In this document: positions 45,157 to 54,806 of the stretch, one piece after another
Numbering within the stretch: position 1 is the first letter of the stretch
How the letters are laid out: each line of letters opens with the position of its first letter
Source of the DNA: Ophioderma brevispina
Lineage: Eukaryota; Echinodermata; Ophiuroidea; Amphilepidida; Ophiodermatidae
Assembly (NCBI GenBank): GCA_023653785.1
Contig: JAMKCH010058083.1
Location: forward strand, 62,001-126,000
DNA length: 64,000 nucleotides
Reading direction: 5' to 3'
The notes under the pieces: model-generated
Seen by the model: the letters and a program-made list of their open reading frames with translations, nothing else
Databases searched by the model: none
What the model was told of the DNA's origin: nothing
Translations under genes and position numbers: made by a program

Positions 45157-45366
45157 TCATCCATCATCATCACCATACCCACACCATCCAGCTCGGCGTT
45201 CAATGGCGGCTGGGAAGAGATAGTTAGGTAAAGAGCTCGTGTTTTCGGCAGCCTCCTGGTTACAAAGAGATCCAGGCGATTTTGTGGCATTTTCGAGATA
45301 CGATACTATTGCACCGTGGAAGAGACATAATGCCTTTTCATTATAAGCCAGTATATCCAAGGCCAT
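45157..45366 (-). pseudogene. Fragment homologous to the 60.9-61.1 kb coding segment
   Basis: The frame includes LENATKSPGSLCNQEAAENT and SSLPNYLFPAAIERRAG, ending in GDDDG. It parallels SIHNKREAAGNTGPLPNLLY then PAALDTPAG and NDDD in the 60797-61214 frame. The nucleotide match runs ~100 bp (GGAAATG.CACAAA, CTGGAT, AGGAGGCTGC, AACACG, CTTTACC.AAC). So the segment is repeated on opposite strands ~16 kb apart. Function is unknown. Confidence 0.45.
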
Positions 45367-46019
45367 TTCTGGCGTGCAGAAGATTTCATTGATTTCAAAC
45401 TCAATTCAGACCCAGATGTACCTTGTGTAGGCAGAATAGGTAAACATCTTCCCGGCTTCCACAAAGACGGTGCGAATTACTTCCACAAGTTGAACATGAT
45501 GGATGATCAGCTCCACTTACTGGTTAGATAGATCTCAGGTGTTGATTTGCTAAACGTTCATTGTATGATGACTCTTTCCTTGGCTATCTCTTTGAATAGA
45601 ACTTATTAAAGCGTTTTCAACTTTGCTCGTCGTGGCTGATGCTCATTGGGCATACAGGGAATGATTTCCTTGCAGCAGATTATTTCAGTGTTTTGTAACA
45701 ACCGTTGGAATCACGTCATTAATTTAATCTAGAAGGTTATTTGTATTATGATATAACGTTTCCCTTCAACTGAGGAAATAATATACATGCCCGGCGATGC
45801 GTCGCATTTGATAACAGCCACTCATGTTCGACTCAATTCTCACGTCCCGGTTGTATTGTTGTATTTGGTTTCGCTCTCCGTTAAGAAGTATGGGTAAAAT
45901 TATAGATATAAAGCACCATGAATCGTTTTGAGCCATATTTTGTTCGTATCAACTAGCAAGGATGGTTTTAAATATGATAGAAACAACATTTGGATATTCT
46001 ATGGCAAGTTTCCAAGCCA
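45367..46019. other. Intergenic, no feature recognised
   Basis: No domain is recognised. Part may continue the minus-strand element of 45157-45366. Confidence 0.3.
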
Positions 46020-47085
46020 ATCATATGTGATTAAATCTATATATATAATATATATATAGGCGTGAAAAATTAGTTCGGAGCGGAAGTAGCAGTATGCATC
46101 ATCATATTTATTTAGCTTTCGAACCTTTCAGTTCTTCATCGAATTACAGTTAAAACTACATCGCTCTATACTCGCTTCAAAAACACAGAGTGAATTAAAT
46201 ACCATTAATACAACTAGAGTAAGAATTTACAATTGGTAGGCATTTCAACAGGCAGGATCATTCATCTAATGATATCCAATATTATGGCAATTGAAACAAT
46301 TAAGAACAAAGAGGACATATATCATCAGAAAAAGGGAGAATCATTCTGGATAAAAAAACTACGCACGGTTATCCCTCATGGTATAAATATCGACGAATAG
46401 ATTTCTATTTTTCAATCCCATTTTATTCGATCAATTTATTCCATGCTTCCCGGTGGGAGAACATCCCACCCGCGTCTCTTGTCGAGTGTCTAGCGTCTGC
46501 TGTTCCTGCTTTGGTTCGGTCAATCGCTTTCGATCGTCCTCCTACACCTATCCCTTATTCCCTCATTTTCATAGTGCATCCTCTGAGCTCAGCTTATTGC
46601 ATTCTTCGGTCCGCGGGCTTATCCAAGGTCACATCAGCGAGCTCGAGGCTACCGTACAACTTCTTGATTTTTCCGGTGGTGAGTGTGAAGTGCCCTGGGG
46701 TTGTAGAGAGCACTGGGTCCATAACGACATTTCAGTGTCTCTATTCAAGTTTTACAAGTTCTTTACAATGATGTGGTGGTATCACATTAAACCATGCTTC
46801 CTCCACTACAACACCGGCTTTTATAATCCTTTTATAGCTGTATAGCCTATGCATGCTGTGAGTATTTTTTAAATCCCACGCTGTGCTTAATTGATTGGGA
46901 TATTTTAAATTGAATATTACGTATAATGTATATTGTGCGGTCGAATTTTTTATTTGGTTTTAATTTTACTATTTAATGTACATTTTGTGTATTTTTTTAA
47001 CTGTAGATTCTGATGAATAACTGAAAGGTTCGAAAGCTAAATAAATAAATGATGCATACTGCTACTTCCGCTCCGAGACTACTTT
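46020..47085. mobile_element. Element with ~80-bp inverted arms, possibly Penelope-like
   Basis: The left arm (46074-46151) is inverted at 46999-47079, sharing GGAGCGGAAGTAGCAGTATG, TTATTTAGCTTTCGAACC and TTTCAGTT. The right arm contains CTGATGA (47010), a GAAA-capped AAC/GTT hairpin, then CGAAA, resembling a hammerhead core with one or two extra bases. A TA tract flanks each side. The interior holds a perfect GGTGGGA/TCCCACC hairpin at 46452-46470 and a 130-codon frame with no recognised domain. The class is inferred. Confidence 0.45.
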
Positions 47086-47159
47086 CTCCTGACGCGCTCT
47101 ACATTTTAACCCCCTTTTGGAAATTCATCGGTTTGGATCTTGCAAAATTTCTCACTTCT

Positions 47160-47185
47160 ATTATATATAATATATATATATATAT

Positions 47186-47219
<34 letters not shown>

Positions 47220-47281
47220 AATATATATTATATATATATTGTAGATATATATATATATATATATATATTATTTATTATCTA
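47160..47281. repeat. (TA)n tract, left flank of hammerhead array
   Basis: Nearly pure TA with small TTA and TAGA interruptions. The 122-codon Ile/Tyr frame across it is an artefact. Confidence 0.9.
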
Positions 47282-47404
47282 TTGGCCTGCTCACTCATTG
47301 AGTGTGGGCCTCCTAGTATTCATAAACAATGTGCGGCGTGATGGAAGGGTCAGTGGCTTAACGGTCATTGATTCACTTCATTTGTGGATTGCATGTAGCT
47401 CTGT

Positions 47405-47446
47405 GCTGCACTATTAAACAAATTCCGAAACGGTACTGTCTGCAGA
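47405..47446 (+). ncRNA. Degenerate hammerhead, monomer 1
   Basis: Stem I CUGCA/UGCAG, GAAA (47428-47431) and ACGGUACUGUC are intact, but CUGAUGA has become CUAUUAA and stem II is shortened. It is predicted inactive. Its intact stem I uses a different base pair from monomer 2 at one position. Confidence 0.6.
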
Positions 47447-47711
47447 TTTAGTATATTACCTCCTCTCATGCTGTTGCCCTAATTGGTTGCAGAATTTTAT
47501 TGAGCACTCTTTTTGCGTTCTACAAACGGTACCTGTGTATATGTAAGCCGTGATGTTTTATCAAGACTAAATACTATCTTTAGCATTTTGCATAGCTCAC
47601 GCATTGAGTTTGAGCAGCTCTAGTATTCATACACAATGTGCGGCGTATGGAATGGTCAGTGGCTTAAAGGGTCTTGATTCACTTCATTTGTGGATTGCCT
47701 TTAGCTCTGTT

Positions 47712-47757
47712 CTGGCACTGATGAGAACACAAAGTTCGAAACGGTACTGTCTGCCGA
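47712..47757 (+). ncRNA. Hammerhead ribozyme, monomer 2 (complete core)
   Basis: Type I layout. Stem I 5' strand UGGCA (47713-47717); core CUGAUGA (47718-47724); stem II GAAC/GUUC with loop ACAAA; GAAA (47738-47741); a short stem III formed by ACGG/CUGU; cleavage triplet GUC (47749-47751); stem I 3' strand UGCCG. All conserved core bases are present. Stem III is very short, as in other metazoan hammerheads, where dimers may be needed. Activity is inferred. Confidence 0.75.
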
Positions 47758-48016
47758 TTGAAGTAATATTAGGCTCCTTTCATGCTGTTGGCCTAATAGG
47801 TGCAGCATTTTTCAGTTGATGCACCTTTTTGCTTCACAACTTTTAACACATGGTTTATGTAGACTTGATGTTTTATCAAGACGTATACTCTTATCATTTT
47901 GCATAGCTCACGCATCGATTTGAAGCACTCTAGGATTCATAAAAATGTCGGCGTGATGGAGGGTCAATGGCTAAACGTGTCATTGATTCACTCATTTGTG
48001 GATTGCATTTAGCTGT

Positions 48017-48061
48017 GCTGCACTGATGAGAACCCAAGTTCGAAACGGTACTGTCGGCAGA
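48017..48061 (+). ncRNA. Hammerhead ribozyme, monomer 3
   Basis: CUGAUGA (48023-48029), stem II GAAC/GUUC with loop CCAA, GAAA (48042-48045), the same ACGG/CUGU stem III, and GUC (48053-48055). Stem I is CUGC/GCAG, with one mismatch next to the cleavage site (A against G). The core is otherwise complete. Confidence 0.72.
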
Positions 48062-48062
48062 T

Positions 48063-48148
48063 TGAGTATATAATATATATATATATATATATATATTGAT
48101 ATATATATCTATATATTATATATATATATAATCTAATATATATATATA
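48063..48148. repeat. (TA)n tract, right flank of hammerhead array
   Basis: TA tract with scattered substitutions, directly abutting the truncated last monomer. TA-rich flanks on both sides suggest insertion into, or expansion around, a TA microsatellite. Confidence 0.85.
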
Positions 48149-48243
48149 TTCCTAATCCAGGGATAAACCATTACAGTGGAAAGTGCTCAACCATACGGGA
48201 GCTGAATAAATTAGATCCTGGATTGATTTTGTTACATCTTTGT

Positions 48244-48300
48244 TTTACAGGTCTGTTTCGTAAGGGCCGTTTTGACCCTCACTCATCAGAACCTGATACA
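48244..48300 (-). ncRNA. Antisense hammerhead motif with long stem II
   Basis: On the minus strand: CUGAUGA (48289-48283), a 9-bp stem II GUGAGGGUC/GGCCCUUAC with two wobbles and an AAAAC loop, GAAA (48259-48256), then ACAG/CUGU as stem III and a GUA cleavage triplet. Stem I pairs weakly. The pattern is like hammerheads in Penelope-like element ends. A 10-bp inverted pair, AATCCAGG(G)AT/ATCCTGGATT, lies just beyond at 48153-48223. Confidence 0.6.
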
Positions 48301-49358
48301 AGACTGATGGTGTGTTTTCCTCACACCAATAACAATGCATGATTGGCAATACTAAATATGGATCGCAACCTTCATGATATTTTCTGCTTGGGTTGATTAA
48401 GTATTTTAAGTAGTCGCTTCTTGCTTGGTACGGGATTTTCTTTGGCTGAATAAACAAAATTCACGCTATCCAATCCTTCATTCAGCTGGTTTTCAAGTGT
48501 CTCACAGAACTTGGAGCTATAAATAATCCATGAGATAAACCATACATCGGGTAAAAGTGCCACCACAAGGGGAGCTAACAACTAAAAATCCTCCTTTTAT
48601 TTTATTTCGACAAAATCATGTAAATTAATCATACTTGACAATTGAAACAATGATAGTCCTAGTTTCTTATATTTAAGTGATACTTATCAACGGTTGTTTC
48701 AAGCACAGTTATAGACACGACCATTTGCATAATTTTCCCAGAAAAAAAATCGCTTTGAATCCAGTGTTTTTATTGACACACGCGGTATGACCTAGATTTA
48801 AAGTTTATTGAATAAATAAGGAAATATTTCTCAACGAGCAAATTGTCTATTTTTCATATTTAACAGATTCAATTAGCAAGGTGTGGGGGGTAACCTTTAA
48901 TAGCTTTGTATTTTTACTCACATTTGCGCCAGAAATTATGTCGCCAGCACATAACCAGGCGCGTTGCCTGCCTTCGACATAATACCTTCTTTTGTTAGCC
49001 ACAAGAGAAATGTCTCAATCTATAAAATTATACAATAGAACAGGATGACCATGTAACGTTATTCACTGGAAATAGTGCTCAGGTCCAAGATCTTATTGCT
49101 TTTCACCTAACCTGCATCTGGATGAGGTGGCCGTTGAAAAGCGCGGGATTTCTATCATTATTAATTTGGTCTGTTAAACATTGCTTTACAACAGCATCAA
49201 ACTGCCTATCCATTGCCATACTACCTGGCTGGTTGTATACATTACAAGAAGTCATTTATGAGATGCCAACACTCTCCTGAGTTCGGCTTTTATTGTAATT
49301 AGTATTTTTTTATCACTAAATGTGTTAACATTCACTATTTATCATGACATCCTGGACT
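48301..49358. other. Intergenic; minus frames may be an element remnant
   Basis: Minus-strand frames at 48245-48457 and 48372-48581 lead into the hammerhead (for example SAKENPVPSKKRLLKILNQP). No reverse transcriptase or GIY-YIG motif is recognised. The rest is featureless. Confidence 0.3.
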
Positions 49359-50246
49359 TACAGGGTGGTCCAAAATGTGCAGGCAACAGCGCCCTTGTGG
49401 AAGTGAAAAACAATAGTGAGTATATTTACATCAGACCACAATGAAGTCTTGGTTTTGATACCGTTTCACAACATACAGCATCCATTTGGTTGTTGCATCC
49501 AAGAAATGCTAGATATTCTAAGAGATGTGGCGATACACCAATTGATGCCACTTGCTGTAAACTGTATATCAAAAGTCCAAGACTTAAGCAATATTGGCAC
49601 ATTTTTTAGGAAGCGCCCCCAAGTTTCCAATTTGATATTTTGGCACAGTTACGTTGGTAATATCTAGAAACTATACCCTGCGAACGAGAATGCTAAAAAA
49701 AATGCGTATTTTAGCACAATAAGCGATTTTGTAACTTAGACTTGGGATCCCAGGGTGGACTTAACGGCAGAGCTGGAAATGCTACGTTTATGTCCGTCCC
49801 TGATGAAATAGTGCCACCGCCCCTCGACGAAATAACCAATAACTTGACTTGCATGAACTATTAAAACAACTAATGGATGAGCGGAGATATGTACATGGCG
49901 CTTATTTCCCGGCTAATTTCACATTGGGAAGGCCGTTTCCTCGGCAGCAGCCGTTGAATTATTATCGGGGATCCCCGAAATTCTTCCAGTACAAAATCTT
50001 TCGGTTGTGACCAGTAGACATTTTCGAGATTAACCCATTCAAGGTATAGTTTTACTACCTAGCCAGTTACCGATGCAACACCGTGTAAAAATCTCCAAAT
50101 TTTTGAAAAATGGGGGGCGCCCTTAAAAATTGTCGCTCCATATTGCTTTAGATGACTGATGTAAATATCAGGTCACTATTTTATTTTTTTCACTCCAACG
50201 AGGGCGCTTCTTCTGCCTTGCAACCATTTTTTTGTGACACCCTGTA
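49359..50246. mobile_element. TIR element with TACAGGGTG ends, ~888 bp
   Basis: TACAGGGTGGTCCAAAA at the left is inverted at the right as TTTTTTTGTGACACCCTGTA. Inside lies the repeat shared with 10562-11115. An 83-codon frame at 49416-49667 has no transposase motif, so this is non-autonomous. The superfamily is not determined. Confidence 0.65.
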
Positions 50247-50461
50247 CACTCATTGATCATAACCACAAAGGTAACAGATCGGTCAAAACTTGCATACAAA
50301 GGAAGTCAAATCATTTTCGTGTGATTACAAAATCTTCCATTTAGACATTGGACGTAATCATTCCCGGTGAGTAAACACAGGTAAAAAGTCATTGCCCACC
50401 ATACAAAACATCGTCTTGAACAAATTGATGGCGCCCTCGCAAAGTGTGCCATTGATTATAC

Positions 50462-50810
50462 TTTAAAGTCCATGGTCCGATCGTAATAGCCTCGCCGCAG
50501 GGCCCCCAGTTTTAACCGGAAGTGGTCACAAAATTTTGGTAATCAGAATAATTAAGCTGCTTATTTTTCTCATTTAACTCTGTGAAATCCTGGGGCTAAG
50601 GATGTTTTGTTGGGATGTTAGGAGCGAAAATATCCCATTTTTGGTCGACCTATTATTAATTTTTCACACAGACTATGTGGATATACCAAACACGTTTAAG
50701 CTCGCGCATCAAAACGGATTGAAATATTTTGGGGTTTGGGTCGAGGCCATGCTATCAAGATGAAAAATGTATAGACTTAATCGGGTCATCCCCCTTTCAA
50801 AATAACTAAT
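50462..50810 (+). mobile_element. MITE copy, sister of 13396-13733
   Basis: It starts TTTAAAGTCCATGGTCCGAT and ends near GACTTAATCGGGTCATCCCC. The ends are worse preserved than in the sister, where both are TTAAAGG-type. Confidence 0.6.
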
Positions 50811-52949
50811 AATATTCAGGGCTGTGCTTTCAAGCAAATGTCCCTGTGTCCAGGACCATTTAAGGGAATTAAGAATTCTTCACTGTGCAACATTTTTAAA
50901 GGCACAATCAGTGCTTTGCTAATAGGAAAATCGAGTTTCTTCAAATTGTTAAGTTTAAAAGCACCCTGCAAGTGAATTAAAGGGGAAAATGGCCAGATTT
51001 TGAATTCCAGCGATTTTTTGCCAAAGTCGGTTTACTTTTCAGAGCTATGGCACAGTGTGCAACGATAGGTTGGTTTGCGGTTTAGGTAGGGAGTAAGGTT
51101 AGCGAAACTTTAGTGTAAGGTAACGCTTAGTGTTTATAGGCCTGACTGCCGTGATTTAGTGGTGTATTTGGGAGTCATTGTGCACTAATTGGTTTAGCCT
51201 ATACCGTGCATTGTCATGTTTTAACAAAACATCGCTCTTGAAACGTCGCAGCTTCGAAATGTTTTATCTGCATTTTCAACCACTAAAAAGGTATTATTTA
51301 TTGAAATGATGCAACATTCCCATTAAGAAAACAAAAGCGCCTGACTTAATGGTTTTGGGAAATATGACTGATTGAGCATGAATATAAGGATAAACTGAAA
51401 CACAAATAAGACATTTAAAACAAATAAAAGACTCTAAAGATGTTAAATATGGAAACCTCAATGCGCGCCTAGGAACTCCGTCCTTTATCACTTGCATCGA
51501 AACCGAGCTTGTCCTTGCCATGAAGCTAGCTCGCCTGTTTTCACATTTTTAGACAAAAAACCACCAGCACGCGAAGCCATTCACCCGTACTAAGGTTGGT
51601 GATTCAACGGAATTCCCCCAATATCTGTGGGGATTTCCCATTACCGTCAATGTTTTCCACTCATTGAATTGAGACAAAACTTTTAATACTACTCTGCCGG
51701 GAATACTTGACAGAAGGTTACTAGACACTAACAAGCAATGATCAAATTGTCTCTGAGCTGAGGACAACATGCTTTTTCAGTTTTGTAAATGCTGGCAAGT
51801 AATGTCAGCATCCTTGTTCAGAAATTGCACAAACTGCCACCTCCCCCCTGGACTCTTCCTGTTTTTTTAATCTACTGTTTTTTACAGAATGTAAACATCC
51901 AAATTGTTTTCAACTCGTGGAATGATTTCAGTAAGGGTCCTTTCATTCGTCATTTTTTTTCATGCCTTATGTCCCTTTAACTGATGGTCGCTGACCTCCA
52001 CTTGCTAGGCTGTTTTAAAGGGAAATGATCAGCAATGCAACCAACCGCGTTTTTTGTATCATGTAATGGATAACCTATTTTTTTCATCAACATTTATTGG
52101 TCATTCCCCTTGTTTCTCTATCTCTATGCATTGCATGTCCCCAGTTCCTCTTATCACTCCAACATATCCATCGACACAACTTAGAATTGTCATACATTGT
52201 AATGTACTTGTAAACTGGAAAATCAGGAAGTCGTCACTGTCACTCTTCATTCAATAATCAAGTAAATGCTATTTAGTACTGTGCGTGTTGTGTCACATGC
52301 ATAAATGAATAAACTTAACCACAGTGCAACACTCAGGTAACACAAATGCTAACTACTTATATCATAAGTTTGGCCAATTAATTAATCTATACAAATCAGT
52401 GGCTTTTCTGCTGGTCAGTCTCGGTTTTGTGCACTTTTACTTAGTGCTCTGCAATTGTCTTTGAATGCACAAGGCATTTGAAATTTTTTCTCTTTCTCTT
52501 TGTATGCAGTTATCACTTTTTTATTTTTGTATTTCTTAAGTTTTCGTGTAGTCTTGGCCGCTATGGGTGTGTGGTGCCTGCTGCTCCAAAACAATCAAAA
52601 CCTTTCATAAACATATTGACTGTAGAATCTGTAAACTATAATGTTTCATACAAAAGTACCAAATTGAAACAAAAAAACTTAAAAATCTTAAATGACGAAT
52701 TGGTCTGTAAAATGGTACTCCTGCAAATACTCAAGCCAATAATTTACCTGATACAGAGACTGGCAATTACTTAAATGATGATGGTAACATGCACATTTAG
52801 ACTTTGACTTTGAGAAATACACCAAATGGTATTTTAAACCATGCGTTATGAAACAAAGATTCTGAAACAAATGATGATACTTTCCAAAATGTGCCAATAT
52901 GGAGGTGTACTTATGCTCTTTCTTCCGATCACTCAGTCATAATATGTTA
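50811..52949. other. Intergenic; possible LINE 5' region near its end
   Basis: No gene is recognised. Minus frames at 51294-51521 and 51549-51770 are open but unrecognised. The 98-codon plus frame at 52478-52774 lies upstream of a LINE endonuclease and may be a first ORF, but has no diagnostic motif. Confidence 0.3.
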
Positions 52950-54110
52950 AATGAAAATGCTGATTTCACTTTATTCAATTTGAACATTAGAAGTTTGAAC
53001 AAAATTTTGAACATTTATGCATGAATTGAAACATTGATCACAAATGCACAATTATTGCACTAAACGGAAACTCATTTTGAAAGATAAACCTCTTGATTAT
53101 TGTAAATACAGGTTATAACTTTGAATATGTGAACAGAGTTGATCGAAATTCAGGCGGGTGTTTGTTTTTTTCATAAAATGATGTCAAATATAAAGTTAAA
53201 AAATGACCTAGTAAAGCAAAACTATGAAATGTGTTTCATTGAGATCGACAACAATTCAAATCGAAAGATCTTGATTGTGTAATCTTCAGAACGCTCACAT
53301 CGATTGATGGTTTCAACACTGACCTAGACCAAGTTGTACAATATTTAAGTAAAGAAAACAAAGTTTGTTATCTAATTAGTGACTATATTATTGATCTATT
53401 GAAAGACGAAACCAACAGATCAGTAGGAGAATTCCTAGACTTAATATACTCTAATCATAATTATGATTCCGTCTATTATTAAACCGACACGTATAACTGA
53501 AACTTCGGCAACAATCATTGATAACATATTGACCAATTCAAATGAAAAATCTTATCAAATCCAGTATACTATTGACAGACATAACTGATCATTTTCCGAC
53601 TGTATTTTTAAAAAATCAACATTATTAACACAAACTGAAGACAACGAATAAATTTACGTATAAGCGAATTAATAGTGAAGATAATGTAAATAAGTTGAAA
53701 AATAGACTAATGTGTGTAAATTGGGATGAGATGTTAGATGGTATTGATGCAAACACGGACTATAATAAATTCACAAGTAAACTTAAGGACTTCCATCACA
53801 GGAAAATTCGGTTAAATTTAAAACATACACAAATAAACTAAATAACCTAATTCGGAAATGCAAACGAGAGTATTGCCATAAAATTTTGAAGGTACTAAGA
53901 CTGATATCAGGAAAACCTGGAAAACAAATGGTATAATTGGACGTAATAAATCTGTTAGTCAACAAAGTACTTTTAAGACAGAAGAAAGTGATGTTGTAAA
54001 TGAGCCGGAAACGATCTCAAACTTGTTCAACAACTTTATTGACATTGGGCCAAAACTTGCTTCAAAAATTCACACTCATAAAAGGATTATTACGTATAGC
54101 AGCTTCAGTG
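52950..54110 (+). pseudogene. LINE endonuclease region, 3' part missing
   Basis: From the start: NADFTLFNLNIRSLNK (endonuclease N-terminus, usual 'LNIRSL..N'), CTIIALNGN (from 'ETW'), YNFEYVNRVDRNSGG, FNTDLDQVVQYLSKENKVCY, LISDYIIDLLKDE (from 'GD.NIDLL'), IIKPTRITETSATIIDNILT and TDHFPTV (from 'SDHFPV'). It continues past the endonuclease: WKTNGIIGR, FNNFIDIGPKLASKI. It stops before the polymerase. This is a CR1/Jockey-like LINE. The catalytic Asn and several frames are damaged. Confidence 0.85.
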
Positions 54111-54780
54111 ACGATGTAGGTACCACGTTTGCTGAAGAAGGAACTCATCTGGATGGCTTTATTCTGGAAGTCCTCATCGTTATCGCAGATGAACGAATTG
54201 GAGACTAGGAGTTGCAGTATAGACCTATCTTCAGTACAATTCATCACACCCCCCCTGCTTGCAAAAACGCATTCCTTACTCTCAACCTCCTACGTCTCCG
54301 ACGTCTCTGTGATACATATGAGGACTTCCAGACAAAGCCTCCTATGAATGCCTTCTTCGCCAACGTGTTACCCTATATCAGTCACTGAAGCTTCTATTCG
54401 TAAAACTGCCACCTGACCAACGATTTATGATTTTTATTTTATCATGCATTTATTTTATTTCTGTCTGTAGATCTGATGAGGCTGTAGAACGAAATATGAA
54501 GTTTTTGCAACATCTACGTGTACTCATTTCTCTCATTTATATGGCATGGGTCACTGTGTTTAGAAGAAAAAACATTTATATTACCGCGTGGGATCAGTCT
54601 CAAGTGGAGCGAACTGGTCTCGCAGTGTCGTCATAGCAACACAGGTAAACAGCGATCAACAAGGCCGACCTCCAGACGTGCTAAGAAAAGAGCATTCCCA
54701 TAACCCTCGCCTGATTATCGTTGCACTGAGCTTTGGCATCGTGAAACACAGTGTAGCCAAATAATGCGGTTCCAGTATGC
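54111..54780 (+). mobile_element. Unclassified element end with hammerhead-like core
   Basis: The plus frames give RLRRLCDTYEDFQTK, LLRQRVTLYQSLKLLFVKLP and a hydrophobic FMIFILSCIYFI, then the DNA has CTGATGA (54473-54479), an 11-base insert and GAAA (54491-54494). Stem II would pair poorly (GGCU against GAAC). It may be a Penelope-like remnant; no polymerase motif confirms this. Confidence 0.3.
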
Positions 54781-54806
54781 TAAATGGGATATATATATAT
54801 ATATAT

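Larger units (their letters stand above)
47283..48062 (+). mobile_element. Retrozyme-like tandem array with hammerhead ribozymes
   Basis: Two full monomers and two partial ones lie head to tail between TA tracts. Monomer boundaries set at the predicted self-cleavage sites (47440/47441, 47751/47752, 48055/48056) give units of 311 and 304 nt. Conserved words include CATAGCTCACGCATTGA, ATTCACTTCATTTGTGGATT, TTAGCTCTGT and GATGTTTTATCAAGAC. Each boundary carries a hammerhead motif, intact in the second and third. Small tandem units of this size with type I hammerheads are the hallmark of animal retrozymes, which are thought to move through self-cleaved circular RNA. No protein is encoded. Confidence 0.7.

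Noticed and set aside
47049..47417. 122-codon plus ORF
   Set aside because: Its middle is Ile/Tyr from the TA tract and its end is inside the non-coding hammerhead monomer.
51294..51770. Two minus ORFs of ~75 codons
   Set aside because: Open but without domain, splice context or homology to anything recognised.
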